DNA of 6,987 bases from Spirochaetota bacterium (GCA_029561505.1 JAKQXK010000337.1:1-6987); one strand, 5' to 3'; counted from the stretch's first letter, positions 1 to 5,752 are shown. Made by a program: numbers and translations. Notes: generated by a model not told the origin, from the letters alone.

Positions 1-502
1 TAGTTGTAGTCGCACCGATGCCAGCAGCTCCGGTATTTTGCGCTACCTGGCCGTTAGCAGTCAAATCAAAATAATCCGATGCACGACCTGAGAATTCGCG
101 TGTTTTGAAAGAGCGAATATCATATGAAGCAACGAGCCCCAGACCTTGTGCTATCTCGTAACCGATAGTAAGGCCACCACCAATAGCTGATGATGCACTT
201 GTCTTGTAAGTTACTTGATCGCCAGCAGCTGTAGTGGCTGTCGAGCCGTCAGCTGCAGAAGTAGATGATCCATTTGCCACCGTGTAAGTTCCACGCAGGT
301 CAACGAAAAGGCCCATGCCTTTGCCTGCCATTTCTGCGCTTGGCATTGCTGGTGCTGCTACCACTGGTGCTGCTGGTGCCTTAACGGCTGGTGCAGCGGG
401 TGCCGCTGGTGCTGCTGGTGCCTTAGCTGCAGGTTTTTTCTTCTGTGCAGCCAGTGAACCAACAAGTGCCAGAGCGGCGAAAATACTAATAAGTTTTTTC
501 AT
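1..502 (-). CDS. Outer-membrane beta-barrel protein, N-terminal part (runs off left edge)
   Basis: Partial gene: 167 codons are visible and the C-terminus lies beyond base 1. The ATG at 502-500 follows a strong Shine-Dalgarno, AGGAGG (minus strand, 512-507), four bases upstream, which fixes the start. Residues 1-20 (MKKLISIFAALALVGSLAAQ) form a classical signal peptide. Residues 21-54 are a Lys/Ala/Pro-rich low-complexity linker of PAA-type repeats. From about residue 62 the sequence alternates polar and hydrophobic residues with glycines and aromatics (GLFVDLRGTYTV, GGGLTIGYEIAQGLGLVASYD), as in outer-membrane barrel strands, separated by Ser/Thr/Ala/Gly-rich loops. The likely location is the outer membrane, with the linker in the periplasm. 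Substrate and role cannot be told. A periplasmic-linker surface protein or an OmpA/porin-like barrel are both possible. The export prediction is firm; the barrel is likely. Confidence 0.75.
   Translation of the reverse strand, partial: MKKLISIFAALALVGSLAAQKKKPAAKAPAAPAAPAAPAVKAPAAPVVAAPAMPSAEMAGKGMGLFVDLRGTYTVANGSSTSAADGSTATTAAGDQVTYKTSASSAIGGGLTIGYEIAQGLGLVASYDIRSFKTREFSGRASDYFDLTANGQVAQNTGAAGIGATTT
341..442 (-). repeat. Coding low-complexity repeat (Ala/Pro/Lys linker)
   Basis: An imperfect tandem repeat of short GCTGGTGC-like units (plus-strand reading) encodes residues 21-54 of the outer-membrane protein: KKKPAAKAP, then repeated AAP/VKAP units. Such Pro/Ala/Lys tracts usually act as extended periplasmic spacers. 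Slippage could change its length between strains. On the plus strand the same repeat creates a spurious open frame rich in Gly and Ala. Confidence 0.7.
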
Positions 503-549
503 GTTGCCTCCTGAAAATTTTGTTTTTCGCCTGCCGTGGCTTTATCGCC

Positions 550-581
550 CCATAGCACCCGAATGTATTCGGGGGCTATGG
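550..581 (-). promoter_or_regulatory. Stem-loop in the leader of the outer-membrane protein gene
   Basis: The arms at 550-564 and 567-581 are complementary in two 7-bp blocks (CCATAGC/GCTATGG and CCCGAAT/ATTCGGG) with a single mismatch between them (557/574). The hairpin sits about 48 bases upstream of the ATG of the left-edge gene and 127 bases past the stop of the decarboxylase gene. No T-tract follows on either strand, so a simple intrinsic terminator is not well supported. A 5' leader stem that stabilises or regulates the outer-membrane protein mRNA fits the position, but this is inference. The rest of 503-707 shows a possible -35 (TTGACT at 629-624, minus strand) with no convincing -10. 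Confidence 0.45.
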
Positions 582-676
582 TTCAACGAACCCGGACAGA
601 CATGGGTTAGTACGGTCGAAGGTAGTCAATGCGGCAAGTATTTTTTGGAAAAGAGGGTTGTTAGCGAACAGGGTGT

Positions 677-718
677 TTATCGATTAACTCTGCGCTTGTG
701 CGCAGAGTTAATCGATAA
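677..718 (-). terminator. Perfect 19-bp hairpin enclosing the decarboxylase stop codon
   Basis: The arms 677-695 and 700-718 are perfectly complementary over 19 bp, with a 4-base loop (696-699). The stem includes the last two codons and the TAA of the decarboxylase gene (stop at 710-708). The position argues for a transcription terminator or a 3'-end stabiliser of the vapBC-decarboxylase mRNA. No T-run follows on the minus strand, so it is not a textbook intrinsic terminator. Confidence 0.55.
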
Positions 719-1841
719 GGTTGAAAAGTTCGACCGGATTCTTAATTTCATCGACAAAGACCATCTTTGGGCCCAGAAAGCCATTGAAGTCTGATGCGTA
801 CACTGAGGTGTATGCGCCGGCGCTGAGAAACAGCACGGCGTCGCCGGGTTTCGCCTTCGGTATTTGCGCTTCGTACATCTTGTCGACCGAGTCGCAGCTT
901 GGGCCGCAGAGCATCGCAGTCTCTTTTTCGGCGGTCGATGAGAACAGCATTGGGTAGCTGATACCGTCGATGGTTTCCATCATGCCGGTAAAGACGCCGC
1001 AGTCGAGAAACGCCCAGGTTTTTTCGCGGCGGGCGACGCCGACGACACGCGAAGCGAGATACCCGGCAGAGCCCGAAATGAAGCGGCCCGGCTCAACGAT
1101 GAGGTCTGTGGGCTTGAACCCTTTTTTCTCCCATTCTTTGAGGTGGCGGAGTACGACTTTGCCGATTGCCGTCGGTGTCGGTATTTTACGGCCGAGATCG
1201 ACAGGAAAGCCGCCGCCGATGTTGATGGTGGTCGGGTTGAGGCCATATTCGCGCGCAATCTCGATACAGCGCCAGGTTAAGTAGAGCGCGCTATCCCACC
1301 CGGCTATGGTTTCACACTGCGAGCCTGGGTGAAACGTGACACCGTCGAGCGGTATCTCGTTTTCTTTCATGTATTGAAAGATTGCGGGCCACAGTTCTTC
1401 ATCGGCGCCAAACTTGCCCGAGAGTGGCCACATTGACCCTTCGTTGGGCACGACGATACGCAGTTGCGGTCTTACCCGGTGGCCGAGCGGAGTCGAGGCC
1501 ATCGCATAAGGCTTGAACTTCTCGAGCTCTTCGACCGAGTCAAAACTTTGAATCGTCACGCCATGCTCGAGCGCACGGCGGATTGCGTTCGGTGCCTTGA
1601 CCGGGTTAGAAAGTACAATCTCTTCTGCCTTAATACCCATCGCGAGTAACTTCTCAATTTCGGCGATAGAAGCCGTTTCAAAATGCGAACCTTCTTTTTT
1701 GAGGATCTCAATAATTTCAGGGTGTGAATTTGATTTGATAGCGTACGCTATTCGAAACGGGGGCAGCGCCTTTTTCAAATCAAGATAGTTCTGCCGAATG
1801 CGGCTGCGGTCAATAAAGAGAGCGGGTGTTTCGTGTTTCAC
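708..1841 (-). CDS. PLP-dependent ornithine/lysine decarboxylase-family protein (fold type III)
   Basis: This 377-aa protein is a group IV (alanine-racemase fold) amino-acid decarboxylase, which would convert a basic amino acid to a diamine in the cytoplasm (polyamine synthesis). Visible landmarks in order: YAIKSN with the PLP-binding Lys36; GKFGAD (142-147); HPGSQ with His171 in place of the usual HVGS; the phosphate-binding GGGFP (209-213); EPGR (250-253); GPSCD with catalytic Cys316-Asp317; GAYT with Tyr344; and FNGF (352-355). GPSCDSVD plus GAYT...FNGF is closer to ornithine decarboxylase than to diaminopimelate decarboxylase (LysA), but ornithine, lysine or both remain possible. The GTG start (1841-1839) overlaps the vapC stop by four bases (GTGA) and has no clear Shine-Dalgarno, so translation is probably coupled to vapC. 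The N-terminus beginning TPALFID fits the family, supporting this start. The length is normal and the catalytic residues look intact. Confidence 0.85.
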   Translation of the reverse strand: MKHETPALFIDRSRIRQNYLDLKKALPPFRIAYAIKSNSHPEIIEILKKEGSHFETASIAEIEKLLAMGIKAEEIVLSNPVKAPNAIRRALEHGVTIQSFDSVEELEKFKPYAMASTPLGHRVRPQLRIVVPNEGSMWPLSGKFGADEELWPAIFQYMKENEIPLDGVTFHPGSQCETIAGWDSALYLTWRCIEIAREYGLNPTTINIGGGFPVDLGRKIPTPTAIGKVVLRHLKEWEKKGFKPTDLIVEPGRFISGSAGYLASRVVGVARREKTWAFLDCGVFTGMMETIDGISYPMLFSSTAEKETAMLCGPSCDSVDKMYEAQIPKAKPGDAVLFLSAGAYTSVYASDFNGFLGPKMVFVDEIKNPVELFNLID

Positions 1842-2215
1842 AGTTTTAAGGTGGCGAGTTGCAGGTGGTTTGCGAGTTGAACTAAGTTCTTATCAAGACT
1901 CCAGATGCGCGCACCCACCGTCAATGCTGACATAATTAACATGACATCAACAAAAGACACGCCTTTTGCGAAAAGTTTCTTTGCTTCAATGAATTGAAAG
2001 ACTTCATCAAAGGCAATCATCGGGGCATAATTGAGGCAGTGCAAAGCCGAAAAGAAATCTTGACGGTCGATTGACAAGTTACCAGCCCTGAGTTCAGCCT
2101 CGACCAGAATATGGGTCAGAGCTTCATCGTTGGCGATTAATTCATTCAAAACGGTTGAATCGATTGTCTTGCGAAAGTACGCAATCCAGACGCTGCTATC
2201 AATCAGGGTTTTCAT
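1838..2215 (-). CDS. vapC: VapC-type PIN-domain ribonuclease toxin
   Basis: A 125-aa PIN-domain protein, the toxin of a type II toxin-antitoxin pair; VapC proteins are Mg-dependent ribonucleases acting on RNA, often tRNA. The N-terminus MKTLIDSSVWIAYF is the classical PIN opening with acidic Asp6. The other expected metal-ligand acids are present: Glu41 in VEAELRAG, Asp90 in SFVDVML and Asp108 in WSLDKNL, so the active site looks complete. I chose the ATG at 2215-2213 because the PIN fold begins there; a frame-consistent start at 2257 would add 14 residues with no family match. The start overlaps the end of vapB by 17 bases and no Shine-Dalgarno is visible, so translation is likely coupled to vapB. 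The stop overlaps the GTG of the decarboxylase gene. Confidence 0.88.
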   Translation of the reverse strand: MKTLIDSSVWIAYFRKTIDSTVLNELIANDEALTHILVEAELRAGNLSIDRQDFFSALHCLNYAPMIAFDEVFQFIEAKKLFAKGVSFVDVMLIMSALTVGARIWSLDKNLVQLANHLQLATLKL

Positions 2216-2399
2216 AACGTCGGCGCGGCGCAATGCTCGCACTCTTGTCTGCACCAAAGAACTTCGTTAACCTCTCGCGGCCCTTCTTGGCAACCAATTC
2301 TTCGAGCGCCATGTGAATCAGTTTGGTCTTTTCGGTCACGCCGGTTTCGCGTATCGCCTTGGTGATGAGTTCGTCTGAAAGATTCAATGTCGTTCTCAT
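2199..2399 (-). CDS. vapB: VapB-type antitoxin (ribbon-helix-helix)
   Basis: A 66-aa antitoxin that would bind VapC and autoregulate the operon. MRTTLNLSDELITKA is the N-terminal strand and helix of a ribbon-helix-helix DNA-binding domain of the VapB family (PF09957-like), followed by KTKLIHMALEELVAKKGRERL, the second helix and linker typical of this group. The basic, Pro-containing tail (residues 58-66) would be the part that wraps VapC. The ATG at 2399-2397 matches the family N-terminus; an upstream ATG at 2423 adds eight unrelated residues. First gene of the vapB-vapC-decarboxylase unit. The ribosome site is weak (AGG about eight bases upstream). Confidence 0.87.
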   Translation of the reverse strand: MRTTLNLSDELITKAIRETGVTEKTKLIHMALEELVAKKGRERLTKFFGADKSASIAPRRRYENPD

Positions 2400-2427
2400 G
2401 CAAGAACCTGTATTCGTGTGCACAGTC

Positions 2428-2457
2428 CGTCAATACTAATCTGCATGATTAATGCAG
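2428..2457 (-). promoter_or_regulatory. Candidate vapBC promoter/operator
   Basis: An interrupted palindrome CTGCAT-GATTA-ATGCAG lies at 2441-2457, immediately upstream (for the minus strand) of a -35-like TTGACG at 2433-2428. VapB proteins commonly repress their own promoter by binding such palindromes. The matching -10 is poor (CAGGTT at 17-bp spacing), so the promoter part is weak and the operator is inferred from position only. Confidence 0.3.
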
Positions 2458-2476
2458 ACCTCTTCAGGGCCAGGGC

Positions 2477-2507
2477 AAAAAAAAACCGGGCAGCGCCCGG
2501 TCTTTTT
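2477..2507 (-). terminator. Intrinsic terminator after rpmB (bidirectional form)
   Basis: CCGGGC (2486-2491) and GCCCGG (2495-2500) form a 6-bp GC stem with a 3-base loop. On the minus strand it is followed by nine Ts (plus-strand As 2477-2485), about 30 bases after the rpmB stop, so it is a textbook terminator for rpmB. On the plus strand it is followed by TCTTTTT (2501-2507) and could also stop transcription from the left. It separates rpmB from the vapBC unit. Confidence 0.85.
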
Positions 2508-2528
2508 CAGTACCACCGGTGCTGTGGC

Positions 2529-2750
2529 TTATTTCTGCACGTCTTTCATCATCGCCGCGAGGCCCTTCTTTTGCAGGGTGCGCAGCGCACGCGTTGAGAC
2601 GTTCAGGGTGATAAAACGGCCTTCTTCTGGCAGAAAGATGCGCTTCTTGTGCACGTTTGATTTGAACGTGCGGCGCGTCTTGCGGTGTGAGTGGCTCACG
2701 TTGTTGCCGAAGCGGGTTCCTTGTCCTGTTAAGTCGCACTTTCTTGCCAT
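2529..2750 (-). CDS. rpmB: 50S ribosomal protein L28
   Basis: A 73-aa component of the large ribosomal subunit. The N-terminus [20 protein letters not shown] followed by SHRKTRRTF is the L28 signature (C-x-(V/L)-TG-x(3)-x-GNN-x-SH-x(2,3)-(R/K)-R-x-F); the body is basic and the C-terminal region [16 protein letters not shown] is typical. Only one cysteine (Cys5) remains, so this is a zinc-free (C-minus) form. The ATG at 2750-2748 has AGGAG five bases upstream (minus strand, 2760-2756); the longer open frame starting at 2792 is not supported by the family. Transcribed alone: divergent from the HU gene upstream and closed by the terminator downstream. Confidence 0.96.
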   Translation of the reverse strand: MARKCDLTGQGTRFGNNVSHSHRKTRRTFKSNVHKKRIFLPEEGRFITLNVSTRALRTLQKKGLAAMMKDVQK

Positions 2751-2790
2751 GGTTTCTCCTGAGTGAAGGGCCAGAATGGTGCGCTTCAAC

Positions 2791-2863
2791 ACCGCGTAAA
2801 GAAAAATGGGTGTTATTGGCGCGTCGACATGCCCACATCAATAAAAGCCTGAATTTACGCGGT
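2791..2863. repeat. 10-bp inverted repeat pair in the rpmB/HU divergent promoter region
   Basis: ACCGCGTAAA at 2791-2800 recurs exactly in inverted orientation as TTTACGCGGT at 2854-2863, with 53 bp between. The pair lies in the 156-bp region between divergent rpmB and HU genes; the right copy ends six bases before the HU -35. Two sites for one regulator are possible, but this is unproven. I found no convincing rpmB promoter in this region. Confidence 0.45.
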
Positions 2864-2869
2864 TTTTCC

Positions 2870-2898
2870 TTTACAGTATGGATGCACAAAGCTATTAT
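2870..2898 (+). promoter_or_regulatory. Sigma70-type promoter of the HU gene
   Basis: TTTACA (2870-2875) and TATTAT (2893-2898) are separated by 17 bp, each one mismatch from the sigma70 consensus. A transcription start 6-8 bases after the -10 falls at 2905-2907, that is, at or next to the HU ATG (2907). This leaves essentially no leader and no room for a Shine-Dalgarno. Confidence 0.65.
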
Positions 2899-2906
2899 GT
2901 CGCATC

Positions 2907-3212
2907 ATGGCAGATAAAAAACCCCTCTCTAAGAGCGCGCTTCTCTCGGCGCTGTCAGAGAAAACCAACCTCACAAAAAAAGACGTCGACGCCTTTCTTG
3001 AAGCGCTCACAGAGATCGCATATAAAGAAGCAAAATCTGTCGGCAAGTTCACACTCCCTGGTTTCGGTATTCTGAAACTCGTGCAGCGCGCAGCGCGTAT
3101 GGGCCGTAACCCTGCAACCGGCGAGCAGATCAAGATTCCCGCTAAAACAGTCGTTAAATTCAGCGTCAGCAAAGCCGCTAAAGAAGCGATTGCTGGCAAA
3201 CCGAAGAAATAA
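2907..3212 (+). CDS. hup: HU-family nucleoid DNA-binding protein
   Basis: A 101-aa small basic dimeric protein that bends and compacts DNA. KSALLSALSEKTNLTKKDVDAFLEAL forms the two N-terminal dimerisation helices. GKFTLPGFGILKLVQRAARMGRNPATGEQIKIPAKTVVKFS spans the beta sheet and DNA-binding arms, with the signature GRNPATGE (66-73) and the DNA-intercalating proline within it. The C-terminus is basic (KPKK). The length is slightly over the usual 90-95 aa, owing to a short MADKKP extension and the tail. The ATG at 2907 has no Shine-Dalgarno and sits eight bases after a good -10 hexamer. The following gene, truB, begins about 85 bp on with no terminator between, so co-transcription is possible. 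Confidence 0.93.
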   Translation: MADKKPLSKSALLSALSEKTNLTKKDVDAFLEALTEIAYKEAKSVGKFTLPGFGILKLVQRAARMGRNPATGEQIKIPAKTVVKFSVSKAAKEAIAGKPKK

Positions 3213-3297
3213 CGGTTCGACAGGCTCTGAAGCAGAGACTCGGCTTCGCCTCGTCACACCGCAGACTATCCTGCTGGTAGGGCTGGCCGACAATTGA

Positions 3298-4191
3298 ACG
3301 CTTATTTTCTACCTGATTGACAAAGCTGCCGGGCCGACAACGCGCTCGGCAGTTCGCAATCTTCTGAACGTCAGGGGGCGGGGCTTTGGGGTCGAGGGTA
3401 TTCTCGACCCATTTGCTTCAGGGCTGCTGATAACCGCCACGGGTGATTCAACCCGGTTTCTAGAATACTTTCTCCCTTTTAAAAAGACTTACAGGGCAAC
3501 GATTCGGCTCGGCTACGAGACCGATACTCTCGACTTCACTGGCTCCCTAATTAGGGAAAAACCCGTGCCTCCTTTCGAAAATGCGGATTTATTAGCTATA
3601 CAGGGCCGGTTCACCGGTAAAATTCTGCAATCCCCCCCTCTTTATTCTAACGTCAGGGTCGAAGGTGTGCGCGGGCACATGCTGGCGCGCAGCGGCAGCG
3701 AGGCCGAACCCGCGCCGCGCGAAGTCGAGGTGCACGCACTGGTACTGCACGCGACCGCACCCGATACATTGACGATGCATTGCACAACATCGTCGGGCAC
3801 GTATATCCGGTCGCTCGCGCGCGATATAGCGGCCCGGCTCGGCACCTGTGGTCACCTGACATCGCTGCGCCGAACGAGCATCGGTGCGTGGTCAGTGCCT
3901 GAAATCGCCGGTATGGCCGAATGGGGTCAAATCATCGAGGCTCGCGCAGACTTCGAGATGCTTGATTTTTTTCCGTCAGCGCATGTGACGCACGCAGAAG
4001 AAGCAAAGTTTCTCAACGGAAATCCGTTTTCGCCGCAGCAAAAGCCTTCGGCTACCGGCATCTTGCGCATAGCCGCGCCTGAAAACTTTCTGGGTCTATG
4101 CCATTATGATGGTGACAAAATTATCGTAGAGAAAGTTTACCCCACAGGCGCGGGGGCGACATTTCCGCAGTGGCGAATGGATAAACCGTAG
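3298..4191 (+). CDS. truB: tRNA pseudouridine(55) synthase TruB, start codon non-canonical or frameshifted
   Basis: TruB isomerises U55 in the T-loop of tRNAs. From the first codon after the in-frame TGA (3295-3297) the frame reads LIFYLIDKAAG (the usual family opening), then GILDPFASG with catalytic Asp37, KTYRA with Tyr65, ETDTLD with Asp79, PPLYSNVRVEG, GTYIRSLARD with Arg171, then CGHLTSLRRTSIG and a C-terminal PUA-like region. Total length of about 297 aa is normal. There is no ATG, GTG or TTG in frame before the GTG at 3565, which lies after the catalytic Asp. Candidates are ACG 3298, ATT 3304 or CTG 3313; alternatively TTG 3294, in another frame, would give a family-like MNA-IFYLIDKAAG if one base were removed. 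The start given here is simply the first open codon. Motif I reads GVEG where the family has GHTG. Convergent with the next gene, 10 bp apart. Confidence 0.82.
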   Translation, partial: TLIFYLIDKAAGPTTRSAVRNLLNVRGRGFGVEGILDPFASGLLITATGDSTRFLEYFLPFKKTYRATIRLGYETDTLDFTGSLIREKPVPPFENADLLAIQGRFTGKILQSPPLYSNVRVEGVRGHMLARSGSEAEPAPREVEVHALVLHATAPDTLTMHCTTSSGTYIRSLARDIAARLGTCGHLTSLRRTSIGAWSVPEIAGMAEWGQIIEARADFEMLDFFPSAHVTHAEEAKFLNGNPFSPQQKPSATGILRIAAPENFLGLCHYDGDKIIVEKVYPTGAGATFPQWRMDKP

Positions 4192-4201
4192 CTGCAAGAG
4201 T

Positions 4202-5662
4202 TTATTTGCCAAAAGCCAGTCGGTAAACGGCACCGAATGTGAAATAGCTCAGCGACGAGCGGCGTACGTTCTGGTTGTCGAGCGGCTGAAACGCCGACGC
4301 AATATTCGGAAAGTTCACATAGCGCATGCGCAGCGTGACGCCATAGAATGACTTGTTCAGATCGAGCGCGATGCGCATGCCCGACGCTTTGCCCGCGCGG
4401 CTGTTATTGTCGAGTTCAAGTTCGCCAAATGACAGCACATAAAGTTCAGACGTCTGGTCATAGATCGCGAGTGAAGTACCGAGGCTTAACCCGAGGTTTG
4501 CGTGAATTACTGGTAGGTTATAGTTCGCGCGCACATCACCTTCTATGTTCCATAAGAGAAACAGGTCAGAGGTGGTCTTTGTCGCTGGTTTGCCACTCAT
4601 GATGTCGAGGTAGGTTGCATAGTCGAGGCTGAGCCGCACTGGGCCGATGTTGAAGAGGCCGACACCACCGTCGAAGTAGATCGTGCTCGACCAATCAAGC
4701 AATTCGCGCGGGTAAAGACCTGCGGGGTTCGGTTTGCTGAACGACCGATAATTGATGCCGTAAGTTATCCATGAATCACCCGAGTGGGTATCGGTTTCGA
4801 TGCCGAGAGTCCATGAGTTGATGTTCTCATAGGTGGTTGGTATCAGATTGCCTGTAGGCGTCTTGGGGTAAGCGAGTTGGCCGAGTAGGCGAATTGTGCC
4901 AAAGTACACATCGGCGTCTATCGATGTTAGCGCACTGGCGTAACGATAGAACTGCGTGTGGCGTTCGACGTAGTTTGTATGGTGGTTGATGCCGACGCCG
5001 ACAGATTTTTCTGTGTAGTGCGTCGCGCCGCTTTCAACCTTCAAATCGGGCAAGACTTCTTTCGGCGGTTCCTGTGGTTTTTCAGCTGCCTTTGCGAGGG
5101 TAATCTTGCCGCCTTCTGGTTTTGGCGCTGCAGCGAGTTTGGCCTGTTCGCGCAATGCATCCGCTTCGATCGCGCGTACAATTTCTGTCGCGACCCGGTT
5201 CGTGGCATCAAAAAGAGTCGCGTCGACTGCGTTCGCAATTTCGGGTACGTTGATGAATCGATCGGGTGCAACATAGACGCGCGTTGCGAAAATGATTTCT
5301 TTTTTATTTTTGCTCAGCGAATACGAACCCACAATGACATAATCACTGCGCGTCAAGATCGCGATCTGTTTGACATCCGCATCTAACGGAATTTTACCGG
5401 GGCGCCAGAGTTTCTTGGTTTCGCGCTCGACGGCCATCTTATCTGCGCGTGCATAGTCAAACTTCTGCTGCATCGAGGCATCGATTGCGTCGGTGAGCGA
5501 GGGGGCAAGATAGCCATAGTTCTTCGAGCCCGTGGCATCGATATAGGTCGGCAACGCCACGGTCGCGAGGCTGTTCACGCGCGTGGGCGCCTGGGTAGGC
5601 GCAGCCGTGACGATTGTCGCCGCGGTGAGCCAAAGGGGCAGAAACAGGTGAGATTTTTTCAC
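4202..5662 (-). CDS. Exported protein: FlgO/TolB-N-like periplasmic domain fused to a predicted outer-membrane beta-barrel
   Basis: 486 aa. Residues 1-20 form a signal peptide with probable cleavage after TAA near 20-22. Residues 28-170 (ATVALPTYIDATGSKNYGYL, SLTDAI...MQQKFDYARAD, ILTRSDYVIVGSYS, EIIFATRVY) follow the layout of the FlgO/CsgG/TolB-N group: a hydrophobic strand, a helix, a predicted strand and a GADY-like VGSYS strand pair. Residues 170-210 form a charged Ala/Lys/Pro/Glu linker. From about 215 to 486 the sequence consists of alternating beta strands with aromatic girdles (VDVYFGTIRLLGQLAY-like, TIYFDGGVGLF, VRLSLDYATYLD), ending in YFTFGAVYRLAFGK, as in an outer-membrane barrel. 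Function is unknown; it could be a surface assembly factor or porin. The GTG start (5662-5660) has no Shine-Dalgarno, but KKSHLFLPL right after it fits a signal peptide. Confidence 0.75.
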   Translation of the reverse strand: MKKSHLFLPLWLTAATIVTAAPTQAPTRVNSLATVALPTYIDATGSKNYGYLAPSLTDAIDASMQQKFDYARADKMAVERETKKLWRPGKIPLDADVKQIAILTRSDYVIVGSYSLSKNKKEIIFATRVYVAPDRFINVPEIANAVDATLFDATNRVATEIVRAIEADALREQAKLAAAPKPEGGKITLAKAAEKPQEPPKEVLPDLKVESGATHYTEKSVGVGINHHTNYVERHTQFYRYASALTSIDADVYFGTIRLLGQLAYPKTPTGNLIPTTYENINSWTLGIETDTHSGDSWITYGINYRSFSKPNPAGLYPRELLDWSSTIYFDGGVGLFNIGPVRLSLDYATYLDIMSGKPATKTTSDLFLLWNIEGDVRANYNLPVIHANLGLSLGTSLAIYDQTSELYVLSFGELELDNNSRAGKASGMRIALDLNKSFYGVTLRMRYVNFPNIASAFQPLDNQNVRRSSLSYFTFGAVYRLAFGK

Positions 5663-5752
5663 AGGGATGAAATGCCCGGTAGTCGAGACACGCGGTCAAC
5701 GTAAGGGTGGGGCTGAAAAAGCAGCTTCAATCTGCTTGCCAGCTGCCCCATG

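Noticed and set aside
315..794. Plus-strand open frame of 159 codons rich in Ala/Gly
   Set aside because: It is antisense to the Ala/Pro linker and signal peptide of the minus-strand outer-membrane gene, continues through two hairpins, and shows no family resemblance.
970..1284. Plus-strand frame antisense to the decarboxylase gene
   Set aside because: The opposite strand carries a full, motif-complete decarboxylase; this frame has no independent support.
2213..2257. Longer VapC start at 2257
   Set aside because: The added MVQTRVRALRRADV residues are the out-of-frame reading of the vapB C-terminus and precede the canonical PIN start MKTLIDSS.
2464..2889. 141-codon minus-strand frame across rpmB
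   Set aside because: It overlaps rpmB in another frame and runs through the terminator; L28 is the clear gene here.
3225..3258. Small stems after the HU gene (CTCTG/CAGAG and GGC-TTC-GCC) as a terminator
   Set aside because: Stems of only 3-5 bp with mismatches and no T-run; not enough to call a terminator.
3544..3557. 14-bp perfect palindrome TCCCTAATTAGGGA inside truB
   Set aside because: It lies within conserved coding sequence, and one such palindrome is expected by chance about every 16 kb; no neighbouring partner sites.
3565..4191. TruB starting at the in-frame GTG 3565
   Set aside because: The 267 bases upstream in the same frame encode the whole conserved catalytic N-terminus including Asp37, so this start would give a nonfunctional fragment; it is a gene-caller artefact.
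4958..5386. 142-codon plus-strand frame rich in Phe, Cys and Arg
   Set aside because: Antisense to the 486-aa envelope protein; composition is that of a complementary-strand shadow, with no recognisable domain.
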